64,000 bases of DNA from Tetracentron sinense (GCA_015143295.1 CM026561.1:40800875-40864874), one strand, 5' to 3'; shown: positions 45,286-58,572, counted from the stretch's first letter. A program made the numbers and translations. The notes: generated by a model not told the origin, from the letters alone.

Positions 45286-45858
45286 GGGTATTCACAATGG
45301 AAACCCAACCTAGTTGAATGGAGATCCCAAGATCTAGGTTCAAAGGGACAACTAAGTTGTGTATGACTCGACCTAATCACTTAAGAGATAATGTCTCTTA
45401 CCCATTTCTGAAATGAGAAAGTGATGACTGCATCGTGTTAGGATTAACTAAGTTATTAATGATTCTTATATCTTGGACTACCAAGTGGAGTATAGCAGAA
45501 TACTCTTAATAAGAATCACCTATGTGAGTGTGAACTGGGCCGGTTCTATAAGAATTGACTAGACTACAATTCTCTAGAGCACTCATGAAACCAGGAAGTG
45601 TTCAGGGCCAAAATGAACACAACAATGAGAACTAAACTATGTTTGGGGATATCATGTGTGTATTCTATTGTCTTGGTTTACAATAACGGCTGGACAGTTC
45701 AAGACATCATGTTCACTGATTAGCCAGTAAATCCGATAGTTATACATAAGGGAAGGTTCAAAGCCAAAAGCTACCTATCCTATGCACGATATCTCCTCTT
45801 ATGTACTCTCTCTTAAGTGTCTGCATAATTTCTGTATTCTGTCCAGGAATTTTCATTC

Positions 45859-45868
45859 ATGTGGGGGA
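45859..45868 (+). promoter_or_regulatory. copia polypurine tract
   Basis: atgtggggga directly before the 3' LTR, the usual position for plus-strand priming. Confidence 0.75.
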
Positions 45869-45869
45869 T

Positions 45870-46945
45870 TGTTGGAAAAATTCTGTTTTGGAAAATCTGG
45901 GAAAACAGTTTTTTACAAACTTTGACCCAAAATAAAAGTGGGACCCACAAAGGTTATGAGGCGGGTCCAAGTGGATTCATGTTCTCCTCCATGAGGAGAT
46001 CAACGTAGTGTATTCACTTGTCCAAAACAGTGAAGTGGTGAATGAGAAATTCATCTTAAAGTGGGCCACTTGAACATAAATTATAAGTTGAAGAATGGTG
46101 TAGTTTAATAGTCCCACATTGGAAAACTATTGAAACTATAGTGTGGTTTAAATACCATTACCTTGGAGTAAAGGGTGGGCCCTTGGGGCACCCAAATTTT
46201 GCGAAGGAGTGAGCACTTGCTCCAAGGTGGAACCAACACACACGCGCGCGCCGCCGCCCCGCCCCGACCCGTGTCCGAGTCCGGTCCGGCCGGCTGGCTG
46301 GCTTGCTTTGGTTCTAGTGGGCCTAAAGCCTGGCCCCTATATTTATTTTTTGTTTTGCTGGGCCAGAGCCCGTTTCAACTAATATAGTTATTCCAACAGC
46401 TCTTTTAATCCAACAGTCATGTCTGTTGGATTTAAATTTGAAACCCAAGAGACATGACCATTCTGGACAGTCTCCTTTGCCTACTATTTAAGGCTTTTCT
46501 GGTGCATATTCTTAAGGACCAAATTCCTTCTTCTACTCCCAAGTCTCTGCATTCCTTCTGCATATTTATAAGTCTCTGTTAACCCAAGAGAGAGAGATAT
46601 AGCATAGTTTCTGGTTCGTTGGACAAACAGATTGCTGTGCTTCTTCTGTTTGTGTAAAGATCAATTTATCCTGGGAGGCAGACGTCCGTATATCAAAAGC
46701 ACCAGTGTGAGGGACGAAATCTGTCTTAAGGAAAGAGTTACTACTCGACTTGATCTGTTGATTTTCAGTTCCTAAATCAGTGAGTTCATTCTATTCTGTA
46801 GTTTTTATTTATTGTTACATGAACAGAATATATATTCAATCAAAATCAAATTCATATTCTGTACACTGAATAGTATTGTTCTATTTCACTTAATAAAGAT
46901 TGAATACAGGATTATTTAAGTCAAATACTGTTAATTAAAACAACA
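45870..46945 (+). repeat. copia 3' LTR
   Basis: 1076 bp, nearly identical to the 5' LTR at an offset of 5867. The right target duplication GTTTT is at 46946-46950. Confidence 0.93.
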
Positions 46946-46969
46946 GTTTTTAGAACCTATTGAGGCCCT

Positions 46970-47135
46970 AGTTTTTTTTTTTGTAGACTCTAATCATTTA
47001 TCTATTTAGGTTAGGGGTTAGAGGGTTAGTACTCATGGTGGGTGCTTAATGGTCACACCAAGACTCGAACTCGAATCACATCTTCCCAAAGGGAGACACG
47101 CAGCCACTGGGCAGGCCCATGGTGTATGTTGATGG
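46970..47135 (-). mobile_element. tRNA-derived SINE, uninterrupted copy
   Basis: On the minus strand: 'catgggcctgcccagtggct' (Box A-like), 'gagttcgagtcttgg' (Box B), and a tail of A's (T-run at 46973-46982 on +). This is the empty-site version of the copy split at 6961-7374. It lies about 25 bases beyond the copia 3' LTR. Confidence 0.6.
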
Positions 47136-47139
47136 CATA

Positions 47140-47915
47140 ATTGAAGGGGTAGCAACAACAGGTCTCACCCAGCGGGAGAGTTTGGAACTTTTCTAAAATC
47201 TATAACTGGTGCTAGCCCTCTTAGTTTGGGTGGAGCTTGAATCAAGTTCAACTGTTCAAGGAGTCCAAAATAGTAGCAAAGCGCTAATTCAGAAATTAGG
47301 GTTAGGGTTGAAAGTGTTGAAACACCTATCTGTTTTTTCGTTAGGGTAAATACTAGGTATTTCAACCCTAACCATAACTGCTGACATAGCAAACCATCCT
47401 ATTTGTAGCTGCATGCTACACGAACTCGGACTTGAAGTCAAACAAAGTTTGATTGGGCTGGGTTTGGTCCAATGGTGGGTCTGAGTTCGGTCCCCGTGTA
47501 GATAGACTGGGCTGGGCCCTTACTTGCCTCCGCCCACCAACCTGGCCCAGTGGGAGCCCTATTGTCTATTGAAATTTGAAGGTACTGTACTGAAGAATCT
47601 TCTATTGTAGAACGTCGTGGCAGCGTGGAATGAAAGGAGACGCTCCTGCCTGGCACTCGCCATTTATATGGAAAGTGGGACCACATGTAAGCTCATTTGA
47701 GGCGAGTCGGCTATTTAGAGAGTTCGTCTTACATTCTCCTTTAACGGCTAGGGAAAGCCTTCTTAAATAAGCACATTGCACGTGGCACAATGCTACTGTG
47801 TTTACAACGGCTACCTCTCTCTCGCTTCACGCCTACCCTCCCAATCTAAAATTTGAAAATGACCGTACAAATATACGAATAAAATACATTTGAAAAAAGC
47901 TGCAATCACGCCCTT
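47140..47915. other. intergenic; region upstream of the unknown gene
   Basis: No conserved coding motif. The last few hundred bases probably carry the promoter and leader of the next gene; no clear TATA box was chosen. Confidence 0.35.
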
Positions 47916-47921
47916 CTCTTC

Positions 47922-50900
47922 ATGGAAGACGACCAAGACGTAGGCTACGGCTTGGCTCAGGCGGCGCCAACGGTCGTCGCCCTCGCTCCCTTCTCGCCTT
48001 CCATCTCGCCCTCTCCGCGCCGACTCTCTATCCATTTCAGCGAGCGGAGCCGCCCCGTTCGCGCAGCTCGGAAGCTGAGTTGGGTGTCTCTTCAAGGACG
48101 GCTCATCGGCGCAGAAGAAGCTAGCTCGGCTAGAACCGTTGGCGGTTGCTTGAGCCCAGAGGAAGCCTTGGCTTGGGATCTCTTTAGCCCCATTCATCGA
48201 ATTCTGATCGTCGCTGTTGTTGCCGTCGCTGCTGCAGGTTGGAAGAAATCTCAGCAGATATGGAAGCTCAGAAGATCTGTGGATATCCGGGTTAGTAAAT
48301 TAGATTGGTCTGAATAAATGGGTGTGTTTTTGTTTTCTGCTCTAATGCTGAATTATGCATGTTTTTAGATACGGGGATCTTCTTTGATAGGTTTCTATTT
48401 CTAGGTTTTCGTTTATTATGCTCTGCAGTTTGGGATTGTATTGAATGCCTATTAATGGACATCTCTTAGGTTTGAATTTTGATTTTGTTAATAAAACTTG
48501 TTTTAATAAATGGGTTTGTTTCTGTTTTCTGTTCTGGTTCTGGTTTATTCTTTGTTTAGCGTAAATTGGGGATTCGGTTTTCTACATTGAGATTTTATTC
48601 ATTTATATGTTTGGAGAATCTAAGAACTTTCATGATTTTCATTCTATTTTGATTGTGTTTACAAGATTTTTTTTTTTCCCAGTTTTCTTCGAGGTTCCAG
48701 CATTCCCTTTTTGTGTGATTTCCTTTTTTTTTTTTTCTTTTTTTGATTTTAATGTTAGAAGAAGCTCTCATGGTCCATTCCCTCTCAAATTTTCAGGATC
48801 AAGTGCTACTAGACATGCAGCAGAAGCTGGACGATCTGTGCCAGCAGGTGAACACCATAAAGGACTGCACCCAAGCTGGGGCTGACATTTCAATTACCAA
48901 AAGCAAAGATTTCTTATTCAGAGATTCGGGCCAAACCAAATTATATGCTTGCGGTTGTCAGTTTTGCGATCAACATCAGGGTCCACCGAATGGCTCCATG
49001 GTACAAATTATTTCCTTACCCTGGATTTGCCATTAACATCATGTTTGTCACTTTTCCCCTTCTATCTCCTAATTACTACATGATTTTGTTGTGGAATCAT
49101 GGCAGCTGAAATTCTGAATTTGCTTACTTTATCTTATTATTATTTGTTTTAATCAGAGGGAATCTTCTGAGAAAGCAAGTGGGGGATATGATATGTTCAA
49201 ATTCAAGATGCTTCCCATGAGTGAGGTGGAGCAAGTGGAGCAAGAGGAACGTCGGATGTCTGATTTATCAGATTGGGCGTCGAGTGTCACATCTGCTGCA
49301 GATATTCAGGTATTTGAGTCTTGGATTTTTCTTCTTGGCATTTTAGTTCTATGGAAGCCACTAGGCCATTCAAACTGAGATTTATGTCATAGAACTTGGG
49401 TATGTTACATTCATAGTTGCCAAAGTGAGAAGCGGGAAGGAGATTCAAAAAACACTTCCTTAGGGATGATCAACCATTATATTAGGATGATCAACCATTC
49501 CTTAAATTTTCTCTTACATGAGATATTTGTGGAGAAGTAGATGTCATACAGCCTTAGGTTTCAATTCAATGATATTTGCTTAGGATCTATGTTGTAGGCT
49601 TTAGACTTAGGTCTATCTCATCACTTCCTAGATATGAAGCCCACTAAATTAAACCTGATATGAAAGTGAGCAGAACCGAGCTTCCCACTACAAACATAGC
49701 TTCCCTGCAACTATGGTTACATTATTAGGCAAAGGGTTCAACTGTGACTAATCATCCACAATGAGAGGGGATATGGGAAACAAACCAACTGTCTCTCAGA
49801 GTTGAAGATACCTGTTACTCTTTTTCCTTTCAACTGCACAGGTACTTAATTAAGTTTGTCACAGAAATTTATTGAATTAAGATTTATGTTAAAATACAAT
49901 TTTGACTGCTGATGAACCAAATAAATAAAATAAAATAAAAAAGAACAGGAGGAATTTAGACTGATGTTGGGACTTGGAGCGTTTAAAACTAATATAGCCC
50001 TAATTCTTCCTAAAGGCAATACACTAATGTCATAATCTAGGGGGAAGTTAGCAACACTTCAATGCATGTCATTCAGTGCCAAATAATGACATCCTAAGAA
50101 GGTTTATCATTTATGATGTCATTATTCACATATCCACGACGAATGCCTAGTTGGTATTATATTAATTGAACCTGAGCCTGTCACAAGTCATAACATTGGC
50201 CTTCTAGGTATCTTACATCAAAATTATTTTGATATTGGTTCACACGATCACCTCAAAAGCAAATGAAGACATCACCCTGGCATAGTTTGAATTAGCAAGC
50301 TAATTAAATGAAATAGCTTCTTGGCTACTGGGTTGGATACATATGTTTATAATGTTGCATCATCCATTGGTTACAGCTGAGCACACTAGCAGTAGAGCAA
50401 GATATCTACAATCTCCAAAGGGAATGTGAAGAGAAGAATGCCACCATAAAGGAGCTGTCTGCTGTTGTCCAAGCATCTGATTCTTCTGGTTCAAAGGTAC
50501 TTACAATCTTTTGTAGATTTTAAGTGTTCTCCCAAAGAAATCCATCATTTTAATGTTTTCTCTCTTCTTGATACTAGAGGATTGCTGAATTGGAAGACAT
50601 TGTTCATAGGAAAAATATGGTAATTACAAAACTGAAGAAGGATATGGTGGTTCTAGAACAGAAGGTAAGCCTTGTAATTCTTAACTTATATGTGAATATT
50701 TTCTTGAATTCAAGTACTAAATTTGAAAATAAAATTTAGGTGGTGAGCCTAACACGGCTTCGAAGACCCTCCTTCTCTGCCTTAACCACCACCCCAACCG
50801 TTCAGCAACTTCCATTCATGGCAGACAATGTTCTTTATGATATGGAGAGTAGCGACAGTCCGTCGTCCTCTGATTCTGATTGTCCTACTGAGAGTCAATT

Positions 50901-51201
50901 GAGAGGTAAAGATTCCCATGAAACTCAGGGTGTTCTAGTTCAACAGGGAGACTTTTCAGCAAGGAGAAATCAGGGACTAGCTTTGGCAAAGGCTCCCACT
51001 TCCTTACCACGGCCAACGGATAGGCATCCAAAGATGCCATCCGTGAGCCCTCTTAAAGAAAAATCCATGAATCAGAGACCTGATTCAGGAGTTATGTTGA
51101 AGCCCAGGCAATTGGTATCATCTGGTGGAGATATGAAGAGGTACAGGAGGCGCATTCAACCTGGATCAAAGGACAAGGCTCCACAGAAGAGATGGGTTTA
51201 G
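47922..51201 (+). CDS. plant protein of unknown function: membrane helix plus coiled coil
   Basis: Six exons, 464 residues, all GT-AG and in frame: 47922-48290, 48797-49000, 49157-49309, 50377-50496, 50578-50664, 50740-51201. I do not recognise the family. Exon 1 (residues 1-123) is Ser/Arg-rich and ends with a single hydrophobic segment (about 92-106, 'ILIVAVVAVAAAG') followed by basic residues. Exon 2 holds a heptad-like stretch (DMQQKLDDLCQQVNTIKD) and a Cys cluster (YACGCQFCDQH). Exon 3 is acidic (VEQEERRMSDLSDW). Exons 4-5 (243-311) are a predicted coiled coil (LAVEQDIYNLQRECEEKN, RIAELEDIVHRKN). Exon 6 is Ser/Pro/Lys-rich with a basic end (RYRRRIQPGSK). The layout suggests a membrane-anchored coiled-coil protein, possibly a tether or cytoskeletal adaptor; that role is inference. 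The start is the first ATG of the frame. Confidence 0.82.
49310..50376 (+). other. intron 3 of the unknown gene, 1067 bp
   Basis: Longest intron of this gene. No recognisable element or open frame in it. Confidence 0.6.
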
Positions 51202-53360
51202 TAAGTACTACTAAATTATGTCATCATTATCCGTGACAGTGTCGTAAGACATCAGCTTCTCATGAAAAAAGTTTAGTGATCATTGAGTCTTAAAACTTCA
51301 AACCATAGTAACAAAATTTGCCGAATTTTGAAAAATTCATGAATTTTACCCCTACTGAATTATTCGTGAAATTTACGTATTTAAATCGTAAAAAACATGA
51401 ATAATTCATTTAGTTTTGCAAGTAAATTATTTATCTAATCAAATTGTTGGATATATTTTTATAATTATTAACTTATTTCTTATTTTTCCCGAATGTTTCA
51501 GAACTTGACCCCTACCGAATTATTTCCAAACCCTAACTTTGTCGCTATGCTTCAAGCCATATTGCAGTACTATATTGTTAGCTGCAAACAAAATATGTTT
51601 GAGCGTAACGATTAGAATTTTAGATTTAGACTTCTTTTCCTTCCCATATGCTAAATAAGAGCTTATATTGATGAGAAATTCAGTGTGCATGTGTGCGGGC
51701 ATGACGGGTACATAAACATTTCTTCCGCCACCACTTAGAGCACTGTAATTGTACATAGTGTATTCTTACAGTTGTTTGTTTTTTCCATGCTAGGTTACAA
51801 CTGAGATTTAGTACTGAAATGAATTTGGCATAAGAAACTAGAGATTTCGAGGAGAAACACTCCTTGTAATTTTGAGAAGATGGATAACTCCTTACACTTT
51901 CCAAAGCTTGTGGACATGCTACAGGGCTTCAGAGCATCACTGGCAGATTCCGATCAGCACAGTGCACTTTATACTCATAGAGCAAAATTACTGTTTATAA
52001 TCTTGTTCTCATTGAGTAGAAAAATATCAGGACTGTAATGTTTGAATTGGGTGAAGCAGCAGTTAAATTTTAATATTATTATAGCATATTTTTCTCATTG
52101 CTTATGTTGCTTTACAATTTATTTTTGTCGCGTCTATTGCTCCTTGACTCTTGGTTTAAATTACTAGGCTGAGACTGTTCTACTCAAAAACTGATTCCGT
52201 GGCGGATGGGTCATGGGACAATAGTGAACGACACAAAATCTAGTAAAAGTGGATTTGAAGGAGTGTCCTTAAGGCCTCCTCCTACAGACCTACAGATAGG
52301 GCAACCAAGCAACTGATGCATCAGCAAACTTAGGACATAATATAGACGATGAAATTGTTTGGACAACAAAATTCCCAAAATAAGTTATGGATATTGCCAT
52401 TTGTGCCGATAAATATGTAATTCTTTTTCTTACTATAATATAATTCTCTCTTTTTAGAAAAAAAAAAACCTCGGCTCTAAAAATACCAATGAAAGGCCAA
52501 AAATGATGTGAATTGTAGCAAGGATGTGGACTGTAGTGGGAAAAATATTTGAGAAACCATGCTTTAACCAAAAGACATGGCCCAAAATTTGTGTATCTGA
52601 CCTCAAACAGTTGGGATAAGCTTTGAATGATGACGATGAAGAAAGAAGTTTATCTTGAAATATAAAATGGTCACCACTTAATAAAGAACTATATGATCAC
52701 GATGATTGAACATTTGACAAACTGAGTGTTGGATATTTTCGAAAATCTTACCATATGGGATAAGAAAGTAACTTTGTTGAGCTATTAAAGATGTAGTGCG
52801 TGAGGTGGTGCATTGCAACACTTCACCCACTTGCACATGTACAAGCCGCTTTTGGAAGGAATCCACAAAAGTTGTTAACATGGCAGCCACATAGACATTG
52901 AGTAAGAACATGTGACAATATGTGGTAGTTTCAAGTTAGCGGTTATAACTACTCCAAAGAAGAGAATTCTCTTCTTAAGCCCAATGGTCATGAAAGTTTA
53001 AAGGAAATTCAAATAATTTAAAACTAGTCCCAACGGTCATAAAGGAGTAGTTGTGTGAAGAAACACAAATCAGAAAACCCCTCCCAATGGTCTTTGTGTC
53101 TTGTCAAAAGAGACGCAAATCTCTTCTGAACAGACACCTGAAACTTTCTAAATAGAGACGTTAGGAAGATTAAGAAATATCAGATTTGTGATTATTTTCA
53201 AAAATTGCGTAGTACTGTGCTTCATCTCTCATTTTGCTAATTCTAAAATTTAACATTACTCAAGACTTCAAGGTTGATCTTGCAGATCAACAACATTAAT
53301 TTTGTTGGGCTTCATCGTATCTTGGGATTGTTCACTATAAACCCAATTGCAGACCAGTAA
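51202..53360. other. intergenic, 3' flank of the unknown gene
   Basis: No coding motif. A diverged direct repeat of 'ccctaccgaattatt' and 'cctactgaattattcgtgaa' lies at about 51349-51525. Nothing else recognised. Confidence 0.4.
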
Positions 53361-53371
53361 CGGAAGCGAAT

Positions 53372-53586
53372 AACGTCTTAGGGAAAGTGGATTTTCAACG
53401 CGTCTTGAAACATCAAATTGGTTTTCATCTCTATTCATCTTATCTATTACATAACATTGTTACATTAAGTATAACACTAACGTCTTAGGGAAAGTGGATT
53501 TTCAGCGCTTCTTGAAACATCAAATTGGCTTTCATTCTCTATTCATCTTATCTACTACATAACATTGTTACATCAGGTATAACACT
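53372..53586. repeat. tandem duplication, 107-bp unit, two copies
   Basis: 'aacgtcttagggaaagtgga' starts at 53372 and 53479, and the rest of the unit ('cttgaaacatcaaattgg', 'tacataacattgttacat') is repeated with few changes. Confidence 0.85.
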
Positions 53587-53739
53587 GAGCTTTTGAATTT
53601 AGCCTTCAATTATCTATACTCCAAATATGATGGCTACTACTGCTTCCTAGAAAAAATGAACTAATGAGTTGAATCTAAGAAGTCAGAATTGCTTCCCAAT
53701 CTCCATGTCACAAATATCAGTTTAAGAAACTTTTCATGC

Positions 53740-54045
53740 TAGAGAATCTAAATTTTTAAGATTTTATGTTCGTATTCTCGAACATATTCAAACTACAAAC
53801 TCTCAATCATTGGGAGTCTAAACTATAAATTTTTAGTATTTTATGTTCAAATTCTCAAACACATTCAAACAATAGAACTCTCAATTACTTGAGTCAGTTC
53901 TAAATTTTTGCAAAATTTTATTTTCGATTTCTCAAACACGTTTAAACAACATTACTCTCAATCATTAGGTGTCTAAATTCCATATTTTTGAGATCCTATC
54001 TCCGAATTCTCATATGCATTCGAACAACAGAACTCTCAGTTATCA
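53740..54045. repeat. degenerate tandem repeat, about four ~80-bp units
   Basis: 'attctcaaacacattcaaac', 'agaactctcaattac' and 'ctaaatttttga' variants recur four times with many substitutions. Confidence 0.6.
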
Positions 54046-54339
54046 CGAATTAAAACAGGGGAATGTTTTACCACTAGGTTTTGTATTTCTTGAAATTTTA
54101 AATATGCCAAATTTTGAATAAAAGAATATGCCCAAATTAGTGCTCTCTCTTTCCTTAATGAGAGACACTAATTATGATTCATTGATTTACCAAGGAATTA
54201 TGCTGTGTTGAGATGGGTCCCACTTGGTCAAAGTAATCCTATTGAGGCTTTCCTCTCATCATGTGGCGGGCCTCGCAAGTTTAGGGGCTAGGGCACAATG
54301 ATGGAGGAGTTGGTATCATATTCCATAGTCTGATTAATC

Positions 54340-54450
54340 GCACCCACCGGTCAATATGTGTCATTTTAACTCTCTTCTTTAACTGTAGTTAAGATTTTCT
54401 TAACTCTTAAGATTAAAGAAAATAACCTTAAGAAGGATTAAAATTTCTTA
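54340..54450. mobile_element. foldback MITE fragment (ttaaccacagttaa family)
   Basis: 'tatgtgtcattttaactctc' and 'aactgtagttaagattttct', followed by the inverse 'aaatttcttaac'. Short and diverged. Confidence 0.35.
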
Positions 54451-55118
54451 ACAAAAAGAGTGCAGTCAAAAAGGGTTTTTGTGAGTGCTAATCCAATAGC
54501 GATCGGACACGATTGTAGTCAATGATGAATAGAGTGTTGGGGCCCACGTTTTATATTGGAGAATGGAGATTAACATAACCCAATTGCGTTGAGCTCTGTG
54601 CCGCCTATTGAACGGCCTTGATTCTGGAATCAATGGGCAAGATACAGTGTAAATTAAAGTACACCGAACTTCGATGTATTTAGAACGTACCAAAGCCTTT
54701 CTCTTCTCAGGTGAGAATACCGTTAAAATGGGGCCCGCACAAGCCGTCGGTCTTCTCTTTCGCGGCTCTCTCCTCCAACTTCTTCTCTATTGACAGCCCT
54801 CCAACCACGCCATCATGTTTCCTTTCCCCAATTTCCCCATGAAACCCTAACCCTAATCCTAGCTCATATTTGTTTCTCGATTCAGATCTCAAAAGGAAAA
54901 TCTCATGGCAGGTACTCATGTCTATCGATTTCTTCCCTTCTCCTCTTTCGAGAACGATCGGAGGTTCTGATCATGTTCACTTTCCCTTGCTGATCCGTTT
55001 CTATCTTAGTTGATAAGGTTTTAAAAGTTTTTTAGTTTTTTTTTTTTTGGTGTTTGTCGATCGAATTGGGGGATTGAGAGGTAGAAGAAGAGATTGAGGG
55101 CGATTTGATTGGAAAGAA

Positions 55119-58100
55119 ATGTCGAATTTGTATGGAGATTTCAATCAGAAGATTGATTATGTATTCAAGATCGTCTTGATTGGAGATTCGGCAGTAGGAA
55201 AATCTCAGCTTTTGTCACGGTTTGCCAGGAATGAATTCACTTTGGATTCAAAAGCTACGATTGGAGTTGAATTTCAGACGAGGACACTTGTTATCGATCA
55301 TAAAACCGTCAAGGCTCAAATTTGGGATACCGCTGGACAGGAAAGGTGTGCCTTTGCCTTCTTGTTTGATTTCTAGTTTTTTGAGGTTCAAATTGGTTTT
55401 TATCCGACAAGTACATATTTTCAAGTTTGGAGATCTGACATCTCTAGATTTTTGTGCTTGATTATGTTAAAATGTGGGGTTAAATTTAGAATTGTCTGGA
55501 ATCTGCTATAGTTTGCTTAGAATAAAAGACAATTACCATTACTTTGTTCTAGAACACAGAATAACAGAACTGGAAATCAAAGTAATTTCTTAAAGATGTA
55601 AATGTTTGTTTGATTGATTGAAGGAAATCTGTTAGTAAGTCCTCATAGCTGATTGTGCCAAGTTAAACTTGCTTAAAATCGGGTACATTAGAAAATGCTC
55701 CCTTTTAACCAACTTGGAGTCTTGGATCCAAAACAAATTTGAAAGTTAAAAGTCTGTTTTTGTTGGCCTGGATAAGTAACACAACTTGTGTACTAATCTG
55801 CCTTGCCAAGTCTTTTTTATCAAACAGGAGTGATTGACAGAGGAGATCCTATCAATGAAAAGCTTCAAACAATTTTATCACGACAATACTTGTTAGTTGG
55901 CTTTGTCTTAGCTACTTTTAAGCACTGCATTTCATATAGCCATTAGTTTTCCCTTCCGAATGATAATCAGTCTTATCCTTCTATTGCGGTGAATAATAGC
56001 TGAAGACACTTGACACTACTTTTTATGTATCACTTTCATGCTCATCTCTCAGTAACTAATTCCTATGACATTTATAAATGTATTTGATAACCTAAGGTTT
56101 TACTGTATATCTAATTGATGCCACTTAAGTGGTTCTCATTATTAATCCCAAAAAAAAAAAAAAAAAACTCTTGTTACGTCAATTACATCATCCATCAAAA
56201 GTGCCCAATTCTTTCTTGCAAAAGATGAAGAAATACATATGCAGAGTGACAATGAGATCGGATAAAGTGGTCATTCCCTGGTCTGATAACTTGTGGCATT
56301 TCTATGCATTAACTAAACCAATGCAACTTGTTTGACGATGCATATTAGTTTACACACTTGGGTGCTCATTTCTTTCTTCTCCTCTTTGCACTAACTCAAG
56401 CAAGTTGTGCTCAAATACAAAATACAATTTTTTGAATGCAACTTGTTTGGAGTTACAAATTGGTTTACGAGTCTTGGGTGCTTGTACCTTTCTTCTCCTC
56501 TTGGTTTGTTATTGATTTGAGCTCCTTCATGTCCTTATTGAATTTCTTTAGTTTAATCAAATGTAATTGATATGCTTCCTAACTAGGACCCCCAACACTT
56601 GCATAATGGTTTAGGTGGGCGCTTGTTTTGATACAGTTGCCTAGTGGCTCCTAATAATATGCTTGTTGCCCAGGCGCTAAACCAATAGTGACAAAAGTTG
56701 TCGCCCGTGATTCACAAATTGTACTTTATTGACAAAATAAATTATTTTTATTTCGTATCTTGGAGTTTTTAATTTTATTAGAAAGAAAAATGAAAAAATT
56801 GCCGAGTGTACTGAAGAACCTTGTTTAGCCATATCTGGCTCTTTCTTTGTAGAAGAAGAAGAATGCCAAATCTCTCTCTCTCTCTCTCTATACCACTAAA
56901 CTATTTTTGTTTTTTCATGCTTATGTGTCAATCATTACTGTTACTAGTCAATAGTAAACTATGCTCTTTATTTTTGCTGTGACATTCTGGTCTTGTCAAT
57001 GCTTTATTTTCAATTTTTAATCTTTGTTATCGTTAATATATGAATTTCTTTGATTTATATCAGTTTAGTAACTAAAATAAATTTTGGTCATCAGGCATCA
57101 CTCACCAATACCCAGGCGATGCCATGCCTTGGCAACCGTTGTCGCCTTGGCGTCTCCCGTTTGTTTGATTATGCTAGTTTAATTTCTTTACCAGCCCGAA
57201 AATGAAATGGATGAAAATGAAAATAACTTGGAGAGGATATTAATTTACTTCTTTTGTTTTCCATGAGGTGGGCTAATTTTGTAGAATAATAAACAAGTGA
57301 ACAGAATTCCAATGACATTAGTAGTCATTCCATGAAAACAAGAGAAGCGGGACAGTGTACTTTCTATGTTTTGGTGTTGAAACACAAGTGGCCTTTGGGT
57401 ATTTGGATTTTAGCATCTTTCTTATGGATGAGGTAAGTTTTGGGGTCAAAGAGCCAGTGAACTTGTTGTGCATGATGTTCTGTATCCATGCATTGATAAT
57501 TGGTTGCTTTTTACCAATTCGGAAAAAAATTTGGTTGCTTTAGTTGGAACGAATGTGGGCAATAAGAGGGAAGCAAGATATAAATTGAAAGCAATCAGAA
57601 TTAGGTTTTAGAAGGACGCCGAAAGTAATGCTTTTCTTTTTATCAAGTGTGAGGGATTTGAGAGAAGGAGATTAGAAGGCCACTGATAAATAAATCTAAG
57701 GTCTTCCTAGAAGAAACTAGACGGCATTGAGAAGGACCAGCTTGCTCAAAAGAGTTCGGTCTGATCCAACCATTCCAACACCCAAAAATTGGCAAATCAG
57801 TTTGTAGTTGCTAATTTTACTTATTGGCCTGCGGACTACAGTCGCTTGTGTGTGCATTTGCATATTGTGAAGGAAAGTTCTGTTAGTCTATAAGTTTAAA
57901 GGTGGAATTTCTATCTAAAATTCTCTCCTTTATTTCTGCTGCTGAAACCCCCTATGATCAGATGCTTCCTTGTTTGTCTACCATTCGTGTCATGTGTCCT
58001 CTTATCTTATTAGTTGTTCTGTGACCATACATTGATGTTTACAAATAGTTAAGCTCTGAGTTGGCATTCTTCATTAGTAGTCATGCCATGCAGTAACATA

Positions 58101-58572
58101 CAACTTGGTTGGTGTCCTCAGGTACCGGGCAGTGACAAGTGCATACTACCGAGGGGCGGTGGGCGCAATGCTGGTTTATGACATTACTAAGCGTCAATCA
58201 TTCGACCATGTGGCGAGGTGGCTGGAGGAACTGCGAGGCCATGCCGATAAGAACATTGTCATCATTCTCATTGGCAACAAGTCTGATCTGGGGTCCCTTC
58301 GAGCGGTACCCACTGAGGATGCCAAGGAGTTTGCCCAAATGGAGAACCTGTTCTTTATGGAAACATCAGCCCTCGAGGCCACAAATGTCGAGAATGCCTT
58401 CCTGATGGTCCTGACAGAGATCTACCGGGTCATCAGCAAAAAATCCCTCATTGCCAATGAGGAACCAGAATCTGGAGGGAATTCAACACTTCTCAAGGGA
58501 ACCAAGATTGTCGTCCCTGGCCAGGAGCCTGATTCTAGCGGGAGGAAGTCTGCCTGTTGCATGTCCTCGTAG
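55119..58572 (+). CDS. RABA4: Rab GTPase, RABA4 (Rab11-related) type
   Basis: Two exons, 55119-55345 and 58122-58572, joined inside the Arg codon of WDTAGQER, giving 225 residues. P-loop GDSAVGKS (22-29), switch I Thr in 'KATIGVEF' (Thr47), DxxG/switch [10 protein letters not shown] (69-76), base-binding NKSD (128-131) and ETSALEA (about 153-159). The C-terminus is CCMSS, a double-Cys geranylgeranylation signal. RABA4 proteins act at the trans-Golgi and early endosome and in polarised secretion, for example in root hairs and pollen tubes, partly through PI4-kinase. Recognition rests on the family-typical start ([17 protein letters not shown]) and '[12 protein letters not shown]'. The exact paralogue (A4a-d) is not decided. 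The intron is 2776 bp, with GT-AG ends. Nothing is missing. Confidence 0.93.
55346..58121 (+). other. single large intron of the Rab gene, 2776 bp
   Basis: Contains a poly-A run at 56151-56167, a CT microsatellite at 56873-56890, and inverted-looking 'gttgcccaggcg...' and 'ccttggcgtc' words near 56640-56700 and 57110-57150 that may belong to a decayed insertion. No coding motif. Confidence 0.6.

Larger units (their letters stand above)
40003..46945 (+). mobile_element. full-length Ty1/copia retrotransposon, 6943 bp
   Basis: Two LTRs of 1076 bp each (TG...CA ends), a GTTTT target duplication, a polypurine tract (atgtggggga at about 45859-45868), and a gag-pol region in copia order: gag, protease, integrase, RT, RNase H. 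Near-identity of the LTRs means recent insertion. The only coding defect seen is one missing base at about 44080. Confidence 0.95.

Noticed and set aside
47811-48197. 128-residue minus-strand open frame
   Set aside because: Antisense to exon 1 of the unknown gene, whose frame is supported by five in-frame splice joins.
54707-54993. Overlapping open frames in front of the Rab gene
   Set aside because: Presumed promoter or leader sequence of the Rab gene; no domain and no conserved start.
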